64,000 nt of DNA from Prevotella veroralis DSM 19559 = JCM 6290. GTDB taxonomy: Bacteria > Bacteroidota > Bacteroidia > Bacteroidales > Bacteroidaceae. This document shows, one piece after another, positions 25,058 through 33,243 of the stretch (its first letter is position 1; each line of letters begins with the position of its first letter). The translations under genes and the position numbers were made by a program. The stretch spans positions 1 through 64,000 of the forward strand of contig NZ_KB898332.1 of the NCBI RefSeq assembly GCF_000377625.1. The letters run 5' to 3'. The notes beneath the pieces were generated by a model, which was not told where the DNA came from, did not search any database, and saw only the letters and a list, made by a program, of their open reading frames with translations.

Positions 25058-26380
25058 ATGGACATACAGGAGATTTATAAGATTTATCTAAGTCACCCAA
25101 CAGTGACTACTGACAGTCGAAACTGCCCTGAAGGAAGTATCTTCATAGCATTGAAAGGAGCATCATTCGACGGTAATAAGTTTGCAAAAGCTGCTTTGGA
25201 CAAAGGTTGCAGTTATGCTATTGTTGACGAAAAAGAGTATGCCGACCCCACTGATAAGCGTATTATCTTAGTGGAGGATGCTCTCGTTACTTACAAAGAA
25301 CTCGCTCGCGAGCACCGACGTCAGTTCTCTATCCCCGTCATTGGCATTACAGGAACGAACGGAAAGACCACCAGTAAGGAGCTTATCTCTACTGTCTTAG
25401 CTGAGAAATATAAGGTTCATCACACCGAAGCGAACTATAACAACGATGTTGGTGTGCCTCGCACATTGCTCGGAATAGGCTCTGATGATGAGATAGCTGT
25501 CATTGAGATGGGTGCATCTCACCCCGGTGACATCAAGAAATTAGTAACTTATGTAGAGCCAACGTGCGGTTTGATTACAAATGTCGGTCGTGCTCATCTA
25601 CAGGGATTCGGCAGCTTTGAGGGTGTAAAACGTACCAAAGGCGAGCTTTACGACTTCTTAAAAGCACATGACGCCTTACTTTTCTTGAATGAAAGCAACG
25701 CCGACCTCACAGAAATGGCGGCACAACGTGAATTCGACCGCATTATCACTTACGGGCAAGATGATACTGCCGACGTACAAGGAAAGGTAATCAGTTGTGC
25801 TCCATTCCTCAAATTCGAATGGCAGTCGTCAAGCCTCAATAAGCAGCAACCAGCCAATACAATATACGAAGTACAGACTCATCTCATCGGCTCGTACAAC
25901 CTTGATAACATGTTGGCAGCTATCACCATCGGTCTACACTTTGGTGTAACTCCACAGCAGATAAACCACGCTTTAGAGAGTTACATCCCTCATAACAACC
26001 GTTCACAGCTCACAGAAACAGCCCACAACAAGCTCATTGTGGATGCTTATAACGCTAACCCGTCCAGCATGGCAGCTGCTATTGAGAACTTCCGACTTAT
26101 GGAGGTTGAACACAAGATGGCTATTCTCGGAGACATGAGAGAGCTTGGTGCAGCTTCAGCAGAGGAACATCAAAAGGTTGTAGAACTGCTCAAAGCTGCG
26201 GGGTTAACGAATGTTTGGCTCGTAGGAGAGGAATTTCTGAAGACCAATACAGACTTCCGTAAGTTTAAGAATGTCGATGAGGTGAAAGCGGAAATAGCCC
26301 ATCATCAACCAGAGAACCACTATATCCTTATCAAAGGAAGCAATGGAATAAGACTCTTCGAACTGCCAGACTTGCTCTAA
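25058..26380 (+). CDS. murF: UDP-N-acetylmuramoyl-tripeptide--D-alanyl-D-alanine ligase
   Basis: A 440-residue Mur ligase that adds D-Ala-D-Ala to UDP-MurNAc-tripeptide with ATP, completing the cytoplasmic peptidoglycan precursor. The N-terminal UDP-binding domain holds VTTDSRNCPEGSIFIALKG; the central ATPase domain has the P-loop GITGTNGKTTSKEL (about residues 95-108) and the EANYNNDVGVPRTLLG block specific to MurF; the C-terminal domain has VDAYNANPSSMAAAIENF. It stands alone rather than in a division-cell-wall cluster. tRNA-Pro follows 78 bases later from its own promoter. Confidence 0.97.
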   Translation: MDIQEIYKIYLSHPTVTTDSRNCPEGSIFIALKGASFDGNKFAKAALDKGCSYAIVDEKEYADPTDKRIILVEDALVTYKELAREHRRQFSIPVIGITGTNGKTTSKELISTVLAEKYKVHHTEANYNNDVGVPRTLLGIGSDDEIAVIEMGASHPGDIKKLVTYVEPTCGLITNVGRAHLQGFGSFEGVKRTKGELYDFLKAHDALLFLNESNADLTEMAAQREFDRIITYGQDDTADVQGKVISCAPFLKFEWQSSSLNKQQPANTIYEVQTHLIGSYNLDNMLAAITIGLHFGVTPQQINHALESYIPHNNRSQLTETAHNKLIVDAYNANPSSMAAAIENFRLMEVEHKMAILGDMRELGAASAEEHQKVVELLKAAGLTNVWLVGEEFLKTNTDFRKFKNVDEVKAEIAHHQPENHYILIKGSNGIRLFELPDLL

Positions 26381-26404
26381 GTCAGTATAAAAAGAGGATA
26401 AAAC

Positions 26405-26437
26405 ATTGCACTAATTCCGAAAAAATAACTACCTTTG
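26405..26437 (+). promoter_or_regulatory. tRNA-Pro promoter
   Basis: ATTG (26405-26408), 21 bases, TACCTTTG (26430-26437). The tRNA begins about 20 bases downstream. Confidence 0.6.
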
Positions 26438-26457
26438 CAACTGCTTGCAAAGGCTAT

Positions 26458-26530
26458 CGGGATGTAGCGCAGTTGGTAGCGCACTACGTTCGGGACGTAG
26501 GGGTCGCCAGTTCGAATCCGGTCATCCCGA
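26458..26530 (+). tRNA. tRNA-Pro (CGG)
   Basis: The 73-base sequence folds as a standard cloverleaf. The acceptor CGGGATG pairs with CATCCCG, with discriminator A; the D-arm is AGCGCAGTTGGTAGCGC; the anticodon arm CTACG-TTCGGGA-CGTAG reads CGG (proline codon CCG); the T-arm contains GTTCGAATC. CCA is not encoded. It has its own promoter and terminator and is not followed by an integrase. Confidence 0.97.
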
Positions 26531-26534
26531 CTCG

Positions 26535-26570
26535 AAAAGGGGAAGAGCTATGATGGTTCTTCCCCTTTTT
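26535..26570 (+). terminator. Terminator of tRNA-Pro
   Basis: AAAAGGGGAAGA pairs with TCTTCCCCTTTT around a short loop, followed by T. It starts five bases after the tRNA. Confidence 0.9.
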
Positions 26571-26581
26571 GAGTCTCCTAA

Positions 26582-27018
26582 CAACCTCCTCCACTACCCC
26601 TCCCAGCCTCCCCAAAGGGGAGGAGCGCCTAACGGAAGCTAACCATGGGATGGTTGGTTGATGTGTAACAAGGCAATGCCTCATTAGTCGGAAACGCTGA
26701 AGACAAAACAAGGAAACGCCCTCTTCGCTTTGAAGAGGGCGTTTCCTTGCAATGAAGAAAGCCTCTCTTTGATACAAAGGAACGCCCTCTTTGAATGGAA
26801 AAGATACAAACCTGTAGGGACAGACGCCCTCGTCTGTCCGAAACTTCCTACTTATATAGCGGACAGACGAGGGCGTCTGTCCCTACTTTGAGGCATTATC
26901 TCTGATTGGAGATATCTATCCTAACCAACTATCATTAGGCACTCCTCCCCTTGGGGGAGGCTGGGTGGGGTTTCCAACGAGGGCGTCTGTCCCTACTTTG
27001 TGGGGCTACATCTAACAG
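26582..27018. repeat. REP/BIME-like repeat island 2
   Basis: It contains a CCTAACGGAAGCTAAC unit (about 26632-26648) shared with 47337 and 47470, a perfect 18-bp hairpin CAAGGAAACGCCCTCTTC (26709-26749), the BIME-like pair at 26814-26886, and a GGGGGAGGCTGGGTGGGGTTTCC segment (about 26950-26975, written here in overlapping description) shared with islands 3 and 4. No gene is visible. Confidence 0.85.
26814..26886. repeat. BIME-like hairpin pair, copy B
   Basis: Arms 26814-26840 and 26860-26886 are inverted copies of each other, each an internal hairpin GGACAGACG-CCCT-CGTCTGTCC. It has the same 73-bp length as copy C at 38202. Confidence 0.9.
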
Positions 27019-27329
27019 AACTAATAACTTACAACCTGTTAACTCGTGTACTTGTTAACTCGAACTAATAACTTGTTAACCTGTTAACTCGTGTACTTGT
27101 CAACTCGAACTAATAACTTGTTAACCCGTTAACTCGTGTACTTGTCAACTTGAACAAACAACTTACAACCCGTTAACTCGTGTACTTGTCAACTCGAACT
27201 AATAACTTGTTAACCCGTTAACTCGTGTACTTGTCAACTCGAATAATAACTTAACAACCCGTTAACTCGTGTACTTGTCAACTTGAACTAACAACTTGTT
27301 TACTTGTCAACTCGTCAACCCGTCAACTT
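27019..27329. repeat. Tandem array of seven 44-45-bp units
   Basis: Units start at 27019, 27063, 27108, 27153, 27197, 27242 and 27286. The consensus contains AACTAATAACTTGTTAACCC followed by GTTAACTCGTGTACTTGTCA and then ACTCG. Adjacent units differ at a few positions; the last is degenerate. Stop codons occur in the frames I checked, so it is not coding. There are no spacers, so it is not CRISPR. Confidence 0.92.
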
Positions 27330-27357
27330 AAATAACCCCTTCATTCTTTAGGAATCT

Positions 27358-27389
27358 CTTGCTGTTTTCAATACAAATCATTATATTTG
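27358..27389 (+). promoter_or_regulatory. Promoter of the SPFH operon
   Basis: CTTG (27358-27361), 20 bases, TATATTTG (27382-27389). The leader to the ATG at 27469 is about 73 bases. Confidence 0.65.
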
Positions 27390-27468
27390 CAGAACGTTAG
27401 GAGGTTTTACTACAACGTATTATACGATAAGAAAGAATGTAATTTATTGATAAGTAACAATAGAGGCT

Positions 27469-28455
27469 ATGGGTATAAAGAACTTATTTAAACGGCAATT
27501 AAGAACTGTCATAGAGTGGAAAGACCAAGACAGCAGGCTACTTTTCCATCAGTTGGAGACAACGACTGACGAAATAAAGGATGCTAGTAAGCTCATTATA
27601 GCACCCGGTCAGGGCTGCATTATCGTCTATGATGGGCAAGTGAAAGGTACGCTTACCGAGCCTGGAATCTATGAGATGGAGACCGATAATCATCCTTTTA
27701 TCACCACACTGCTTAACATTGCGCAGCAAGCAGAGAGCGAACACAAGATGAGGTTCTACTTCTTCCGCACGGCAGAGATGGTGAATATCCTTTGGGGAAC
27801 AGCCTCGCCAGTGAAGTATATAGAACCCTACTACAACATACCTGTGGCACTTGGAGCCTGCGGAAACTTCTCCGTAAGGATTCAAGACGCATCACAAATG
27901 TTTGTTACGGTGCTTGGTACCGTCGCAAACTACTATGTAGAGGATGTGCAGGAACTTGTTTCTTCACGCATCATAACGCCACTCACCAACTTTCTGGCAG
28001 TCAAAGCATACCCTTACAAAGAGGTGGATACGCACTTAGAAGAGCTTTCTAATGAACTACGAGAGAAGACGTCAGAGGAGTTATCACGCCTTGGTTTAGA
28101 GTTAACCGACTTCCGTATTGCATCAGTCACATTCGATGACGATACGATGGAACGTATTGGGCGCATTGCAAATATGGCTACAGAAAAGCAAGCAGCAGCC
28201 GAAGTAGACCTAGACTACACCGAGTTGCAGAAGTTAGGAGCCTTGCGTGATGCTGCAAAGAACCAAGGTGGACTGGCAGGAGCTGGTTTGCAAATGGGTG
28301 CCGGACTGCAGTTAGCACAAGACATATTCAAGTCGGGAGGTGCAAGCAGTGACCCCTCTCAACGCTTGCGGAAGCTCAAAAAGTTACTTGACGAGCAGCT
28401 CATCACAGCAGAAGAATACGAACAAAAGAAGAACGAAATACTTTCTAAATTATGA
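27469..28455 (+). CDS. SPFH-domain protein with C-terminal SHOCT domain
   Basis: A 328-residue protein of the YdjI/virion-core type of SPFH (stomatin/flotillin-like) proteins. Residues 30-240 contain the SPFH fold; there is no membrane helix, so it probably associates peripherally with the membrane. A Gly/Ala/Gln-rich segment (about 265-290, GGLAGAGLQMGAGLQ) follows, then a SHOCT motif (299-328, RLRKLKKLLDEQLITAEEYEQKK). SPFH-SHOCT proteins are scaffold-like and often sit beside zinc-ribbon membrane proteins, exactly as here. It is the first of five genes in one transcript; the next gene overlaps its stop (ATGA). Function unknown. Confidence 0.85.
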   Translation: MGIKNLFKRQLRTVIEWKDQDSRLLFHQLETTTDEIKDASKLIIAPGQGCIIVYDGQVKGTLTEPGIYEMETDNHPFITTLLNIAQQAESEHKMRFYFFRTAEMVNILWGTASPVKYIEPYYNIPVALGACGNFSVRIQDASQMFVTVLGTVANYYVEDVQELVSSRIITPLTNFLAVKAYPYKEVDTHLEELSNELREKTSEELSRLGLELTDFRIASVTFDDDTMERIGRIANMATEKQAAAEVDLDYTELQKLGALRDAAKNQGGLAGAGLQMGAGLQLAQDIFKSGGASSDPSQRLRKLKKLLDEQLITAEEYEQKKNEILSKL

Positions 28456-28787
28456 ATAAAGTCCTAATTCCCGCCATAGCCGTCCTCTTTGTCAATATCA
28501 TTGCAGGTCTGGTTCTCTCTGTTTACCCCTTAGCAAACATGCTCTACACGAGTGCTGCCATCATTGTTAACACCCTGTTGGTGGTCATGTTGTTTGCTTT
28601 TGGTGCAGAACGAACACATCGTTTGAGCCTAGGAATGCTCTTCCTCTTTGCCAGCATCATAGAGTTTGGCAGTGGACTAGTGGCTCCGAGCAGCGTAAAA
28701 GACAACTGGTGGATTATCCTCTTCGCTATCTTTACGGCCATAGAAGCTATCTTGTGTTATCTAACCATACATTATAAGAAACAATAA
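28452..28787 (+). CDS. Small four-helix integral membrane protein
   Basis: A 111-residue protein with four hydrophobic segments (about residues 5-25, 33-52, 58-78 and 87-106). I do not recognise a family. Its ATG overlaps the SPFH stop in an ATGA, so translation is coupled and it probably works with that protein. The next gene begins 22 bases downstream. Confidence 0.75.
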   Translation: MNKVLIPAIAVLFVNIIAGLVLSVYPLANMLYTSAAIIVNTLLVVMLFAFGAERTHRLSLGMLFLFASIIEFGSGLVAPSSVKDNWWIILFAIFTAIEAILCYLTIHYKKQ

Positions 28788-28809
28788 AAAGTACTGATAG
28801 AGTTATACA

Positions 28810-30222
28810 ATGTCAACAAAGATAAAACCGATAAAGTGCCCAAACTGTGGTAGCGAGAAACATGTCCAACTGGATGAAAAGCGCTATCAATGTAAAAATT
28901 GTGGGACGGAATACTTCTTGGATGACGATGATATAACCATTAATGTCAAGCATAATTTCGAATACGAAAACTTCACGCAGCCCAAAGAAGAGCCCCGCAT
29001 CACCATGAGCAATGCGCTAAGAAACCTAGCGGTTGTACTTATTGTCTTTCTCTTTCTGTATGCAGCTAAGCACTTTTGGGGCGGAGATATCAAAGTAAGT
29101 AAGCTCTTTGGTGTAAGTGATTTATTCTCTGTCGACTCTGTAGAGGTGGCAGATGACTACGATGCCATCTACCCTATGAAGCATAAAGGACGTATTTGTT
29201 TCTTCTACGTAACGAATCGTAGGTACGATTACGGGCTTAACGATGATAAGACCTTAGTAGATGGTCACTATTATGGATTCGTCGATGCGCAGACTGGACA
29301 GGTGTTAGCTGATAAGCTCCTCATCAGTAATGAAGAGAGCAAAAGAGTTGATATGACATCGATTAATGAACTTAAGATATGGCATCTTTACCAAGCAGAT
29401 AAGTGGTTATGCCTCATTCCGAAGCAGTTTATCTATGAGATTAATCCGCAAACACTCACGATGAACAATATCTCTAAGACTATATTTGCTAATAAGGAAG
29501 CAATGTCAAGTGGGATCTCATCTGTGGATTTTATCTCTCGAACAAGCAATTTCTTTGATTTTTCATTAGAGGGAGATGAGGGCTTAGAAATATCTAATAA
29601 CTTGGCAGAAGTTTACTATTACTTCCCTGCCACAGACCATCTATATACAGAAGAAGCCTATAATTACGCAAAGGAACTACCATCATCTGAATTAAAAGGA
29701 GAGATGCGTGATAGCGTATTATACATATTAGAAAGCAAGAAGTCTAATGCCTCTTCAAGCAAAGATAGTCAAAACAGACTAACAAGAATACAATTCACGT
29801 ATCACCTTGGGAATCCTAAATACCTTAGCAATCCCTCAAACAAGAAATACGATTTTGTGGCTGAAGACATACAAGTGGTTAGTAGTCAGCAAATATCAGA
29901 TTGGTTCACAGGATTCGATGCAAACATTATTTTACAAGATTCAACGTACATACTTATTTGGTATAAAAGCAATATCTCGGAGAACGCACCAGCTGTTCTT
30001 CAGCTAAGAAATACTAATGGAAAGATTCTTTGGACACGCTCTCTTGATTGTCCAATAAAGATTGGTGGTGTTCTACGAGACAATCAGAAGATATGGTTCA
30101 GAGCAACCAGAGAGAACACCGATCGCTATGATGATGAATATATCATGAGCCTTACGTTAAAAGGAGGTAACATAAAATACGAATATAAGTTTGCAACTAG
30201 TCACAACGTAAGGAAGCAATAA
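28810..30222 (+). CDS. Zinc-ribbon membrane protein, paralog 1
   Basis: A 470-residue protein. The N-terminus is a rubredoxin-like zinc ribbon with cysteines 10, 13, 28 and 31 (CPNCG...CKNCG), followed by an acidic linker, one membrane helix (about 70-86), and a C-terminal region of some 370 residues that should be periplasmic and is beta-rich, with repeated short strands ending in aromatic or charged turns. I do not recognise the large domain; a propeller-like fold is a guess. It is a clear paralog of the next gene. The zinc ribbon suggests a cytoplasmic sensing or partner-binding end; partners are probably the SPFH and small membrane proteins upstream. Confidence 0.75.
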   Translation: MSTKIKPIKCPNCGSEKHVQLDEKRYQCKNCGTEYFLDDDDITINVKHNFEYENFTQPKEEPRITMSNALRNLAVVLIVFLFLYAAKHFWGGDIKVSKLFGVSDLFSVDSVEVADDYDAIYPMKHKGRICFFYVTNRRYDYGLNDDKTLVDGHYYGFVDAQTGQVLADKLLISNEESKRVDMTSINELKIWHLYQADKWLCLIPKQFIYEINPQTLTMNNISKTIFANKEAMSSGISSVDFISRTSNFFDFSLEGDEGLEISNNLAEVYYYFPATDHLYTEEAYNYAKELPSSELKGEMRDSVLYILESKKSNASSSKDSQNRLTRIQFTYHLGNPKYLSNPSNKKYDFVAEDIQVVSSQQISDWFTGFDANIILQDSTYILIWYKSNISENAPAVLQLRNTNGKILWTRSLDCPIKIGGVLRDNQKIWFRATRENTDRYDDEYIMSLTLKGGNIKYEYKFATSHNVRKQ

Positions 30223-30255
30223 GTAGATAAAACAAATACAGAAAAAAGCAATACA

Positions 30256-31647
30256 ATGTCAACAAAGATAAGACCTATAAAGTGTCCGAACTGCGGTAGT
30301 GAAAAGCATATTCAACTGGATGAAAAGCTCTATCGCTGTAAAAACTGTGGAACGGAATACTTCTTAGATGACGATGATATAACCATTCATGTTAAGCATC
30401 ATTTTGACGATGGGGGCTTCACGCGCATTAAAGGAGACGCTAACGTCTCTATGAGCAATGCGATACAAGCATTCGTCATCATCGGTGGTGTCTTATTCTT
30501 TCTGTTCTGTATTATGCTCTTCGGGTTCCACTCTTCCAGTCCAGACCTTAGTTCAGACGACTCCCTCGATGTAGATGACACTTATAAAGCCATCGTCCCT
30601 GTGAAGCATGACGGACGTGTTTGCTTCTTCTATCTAACCGATCGCCGTTTCCATAACACATTCTACAACAATAGAACCTCATCGAATGGTTACTATTATG
30701 GATTTATCGATCCGGATAGCGGAAAGGTGTTAGCTGACAAACTTCTCATCAGTGATGACGATGCGAGGAAGATTGGTATGACAGCTTTCCACATGCTTGA
30801 TATACAACATCTGAACCAAGCCAAGAAGTGGTATATCACGATTCCTAGCCAGTTTATACTCGAGATTGACCCACAGACACTCACGCTAAAGAATGTCTCA
30901 AAGACTATCTTCGCCAAGAAGAAAGCGATGTCAAGTGGTATCTCATCAGTAGAGTTTATCTCTGATACCTACGAAGACCACGCTAGTACGGCGGGCGTAG
31001 GTGAGGGGTTCAAGGTCACCAACAATATGGCAGAGACCTATTATTACTTTCCCGCCACAGACCGTCTTTATACGAAGGAAGCCTATGAATACGCCCAGCA
31101 ACTACCAGCTTCTGAACTCAATGGGGAGGTTCGCGATAGTGTGTTCTATATATTAGATCGAAAGGAAGCAAGCGAATCCTCTAGCCAAAAAAGCCTAAAC
31201 CGATTATGGAGAATACGCTTCATGTATCACTTAGGAGACCCTCAAGACGCTGGTTACTTCCTATATGGTGTGACAGATACTCCGCGTGGTGACGGTCGAA
31301 TGATTAGTCATAACGCAATAACAGATTGGTTTGCTGGCTTCAATTCAAAGATTGATTACCAAGACTCGAAGTATATCCTTATAGAGTATAATGCTAGTAT
31401 CTCGGAGGATGCACCAACGGTTCTTCAACTTCGAAACACTAATGGGGTGATTCTCTGGACACACTCTCTTGAGCTTCCAATGAAGATAGGTGGCGTTATA
31501 AGAGACAATCAGAAGATATGGTTCAGAGCGACCAAAAAGAACAGTAATACTGATGATGAACACTACATCGCAAGCCTTACTTTGAAGGAAGGCTACCTGA
31601 AGTATGAGTATAAGTTTGCGACTGAACACAAGATACTAAAGCAATGA
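30256..31647 (+). CDS. Zinc-ribbon membrane protein, paralog 2
   Basis: A 463-residue tandem paralog of the preceding gene. The first 44 residues are almost identical to it (same four cysteines, same YFLDDDDIT stretch), while the linker and membrane helix (about 69-91) have diverged and the large domain retains blocks such as DKLLIS, EAMSSGISSV, YYYFPATD and IGGVxRDNQKIWFRAT. Such uneven divergence fits duplication with selection or conversion on the ribbon. It is separated from paralog 1 by 33 bases and overlaps the next ORF at an ATGA if the longer start of that gene is used. Confidence 0.75.
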   Translation: MSTKIRPIKCPNCGSEKHIQLDEKLYRCKNCGTEYFLDDDDITIHVKHHFDDGGFTRIKGDANVSMSNAIQAFVIIGGVLFFLFCIMLFGFHSSSPDLSSDDSLDVDDTYKAIVPVKHDGRVCFFYLTDRRFHNTFYNNRTSSNGYYYGFIDPDSGKVLADKLLISDDDARKIGMTAFHMLDIQHLNQAKKWYITIPSQFILEIDPQTLTLKNVSKTIFAKKKAMSSGISSVEFISDTYEDHASTAGVGEGFKVTNNMAETYYYFPATDRLYTKEAYEYAQQLPASELNGEVRDSVFYILDRKEASESSSQKSLNRLWRIRFMYHLGDPQDAGYFLYGVTDTPRGDGRMISHNAITDWFAGFNSKIDYQDSKYILIEYNASISEDAPTVLQLRNTNGVILWTHSLELPMKIGGVIRDNQKIWFRATKKNSNTDDEHYIASLTLKEGYLKYEYKFATEHKILKQ

Positions 31648-31667
31648 GTATTAAGCACGAGTATAGT

Positions 31668-32423
31668 ATGAGAAAGATTCAAGTTCTTCTGCTCCTCCTT
31701 ATCGCACTACCTTTAGCGTGTAACGCACAGGTGAAGAAGATCGTAGAAACCTATGACAACGGACAGATAAAGTCGATTACTTATAGGGATAAGAAGACGG
31801 GGTTATTAGAAGGGCACTGTATTTCATATAAGGAGAACGGGAGCCTCTCCATGGAAGAAGACTATAAGGACGGTCTAAGGGATGGGCAGGTGAAGTATTA
31901 CGATGCGTTTGGTAACATCGAAAGTATCGTGAGTTACAGCAAAGGGAAGAAGCAGGGTAAGCTCATCAAGTACCAAAAGATGAATCGTCCCAGTGCAACT
32001 CCTTATCTTGAATACATTGAGAACTACGAGAATGGACTACTACAGGGAATGACCTACGTGTACGATGATACTGGGCAAAAGATTATCGAACACGCACGTT
32101 ATGATGATGGTCTATGTATCGAAGATACTGTGTATCTCCCTAAAGGCACATTCTATGCGTATCGGACGAAAGGACCTAATGGTACTTATGTTGGTGGTGA
32201 GATGAAGAGCAGAATAGTACCCAATAAGAAGAATGCAGCTACTCATCAACCTACGAGGAAAGCTCCCGCTAGACAACGGACAACGGCACCAAAACCTGTT
32301 AAAGCTAAGCCTGTTCCACAACATAAGCCTGCTCCTGTAAGACAACAGAAGCCTCAACCAGCTGCACCACAGCCCAAGCCGCGATTGAAAGTGAATAAGG
32401 ATGGGACAATAGAAATGGGTTAG
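31668..32423 (+). CDS. Secreted MORN-repeat protein with Pro/Lys-rich tail
   Basis: About 251 residues. I choose the ATG at 31668 because it places a signal peptide (MRKIQVLLLLLIALPLACNA before Q) at the N-terminus; an ATG at 31644 overlapping the upstream stop would add eight residues and may serve translational coupling. Residues 25-150 contain MORN-like repeats (YDNGQIKSITYRDKKTG, YKENGSLSMEEDYKDGLRDG, YYDAFGNIESIVSYSKGKKQG), as in YwqK-family proteins. From about residue 185 the chain is rich in Pro, Lys, Gln and Ala and probably disordered, perhaps spanning or binding the cell wall. It is the last gene of the SPFH operon. Confidence 0.75.
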   Translation: MRKIQVLLLLLIALPLACNAQVKKIVETYDNGQIKSITYRDKKTGLLEGHCISYKENGSLSMEEDYKDGLRDGQVKYYDAFGNIESIVSYSKGKKQGKLIKYQKMNRPSATPYLEYIENYENGLLQGMTYVYDDTGQKIIEHARYDDGLCIEDTVYLPKGTFYAYRTKGPNGTYVGGEMKSRIVPNKKNAATHQPTRKAPARQRTTAPKPVKAKPVPQHKPAPVRQQKPQPAAPQPKPRLKVNKDGTIEMG

Positions 32424-32549
32424 CACATATATAATAAGGTGTAATTGGAATACATCTAACCTAAATACTTTGCCACTATTGACAATACAAAAAACCCTTT
32501 GTTAAAGTACCTTCTTACATTACAACACACAGTAATCACCGTATTTAGT

Positions 32550-32704
32550 CGCTGACAGATACGCATTACGCTGCCGACAGATACGTATCTAACCATTGAC
32601 AGATGCGTATCTTGTCGCCACACTCACCGCATCTGGCAACAACGCTCACCGCATCTAACAGCGTGGGAATACGCATCCTGCGACAGCGCAATACGCATTC
32701 GACA
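32550..32704. repeat. Cluster of ACGCAT/GATACGTATC motifs
   Basis: Three GACAGAT(A/G)CG units (32554, 32576, 32598), two CTCACCGCATCT units (32623, 32645) and two AATACGCAT units (about 32668, 32690) crowd about 150 bases. GATACGTATC is a perfect palindrome. The remainder of 32424-32780 holds nothing recognisable. Confidence 0.7.
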
Positions 32705-32785
32705 AAGAAAAGATAAAGCAATCATGGCATTTACCCTTTCTCTTATTCACAACTTATTTTATATTATTTCGATAATTTAACAATC

Positions 32786-32822
32786 GGGGGGGGGTAAAAC
32801 AAGAAGAATATACGTACTTTTG
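32786..32822 (+). promoter_or_regulatory. Fimbrillin-locus promoter overlapped by a G9 tract
   Basis: TACTTTTG (32815-32822) is a standard -7 box. The place where TTTG is expected (20-base spacer) falls inside a run of nine G (32786-32794). Slippage in this tract would move or alter the -33 region. The leader to the small ORF at 32987 is about 160 bases. Confidence 0.55.
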
Positions 32823-32986
32823 CAGCCGAATTATAACTATTTGAAGTAGTTTCTTTAAAAGAGGAATGTCGTTATGACATGATAAGAACAAATGATGCCT
32901 CTATGTTGATCAGGGAGAGTCCTCCCTTTCACCACAGGTAATTTATACTAAAACTATCCACTATAACCATTTAAACCAAGATAACA

Positions 32987-33202
32987 ATGAGTAAAGAACA
33001 AACAAAGAAAATTTATCAGAGACCCAAAATTGAAGTGATGTATGCTTGTATCGACAGTTCGATACTGGAAGCCTCCTACCCTGGAGACCACCAAAAAGGC
33101 GAACACAAACCAGGTCCTGCGGAAGAATCAAGCGAGGGTGCCAAGCGTTCCTTCTTCTCCAGAAGTGGCGAAGAGAATGCATCAACGACATGGGAAGACT
33201 AA
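32987..33202 (+). CDS. Small protein preceding the fimbrillin gene
   Basis: A 71-residue protein starting MSKEQTKKIYQRPKIEVMYACIDSSILEASY, a pattern (Y-x-P-x-IEV... then L-x-AS) shared by many short Bacteroidota proteins found next to secreted or fimbrial genes. There is no signal peptide; the C-terminal half is hydrophilic and rich in Gly, Glu and Ser. The fimbrillin gene begins 41 bases downstream and no other promoter is visible, so the two are probably co-transcribed. Function unknown; a regulatory leader-encoded peptide is possible. Confidence 0.65.
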   Translation: MSKEQTKKIYQRPKIEVMYACIDSSILEASYPGDHQKGEHKPGPAEESSEGAKRSFFSRSGEENASTTWED

Positions 33203-33243
33203 AAAGGCAAAGCTAGAGACAACAAGAAACATAAAACACCAAA

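Noticed and set aside
27019..27329. Possible CRISPR array
   Set aside because: The units are contiguous tandem copies of 44-45 bp with no unique spacers, and no cas gene is present in the window.
26458..27468. Integrated element at tRNA-Pro
   Set aside because: No integrase, no duplicated tRNA 3' end and no cargo; the DNA after the tRNA is only the repeat island and the SPFH operon.
32786..32794. G9 run as an assembly or sequencing error
   Set aside because: It cannot be excluded from one sequence, but its exact coincidence with the -33 position upstream of a surface gene made it worth reporting as a finding instead.
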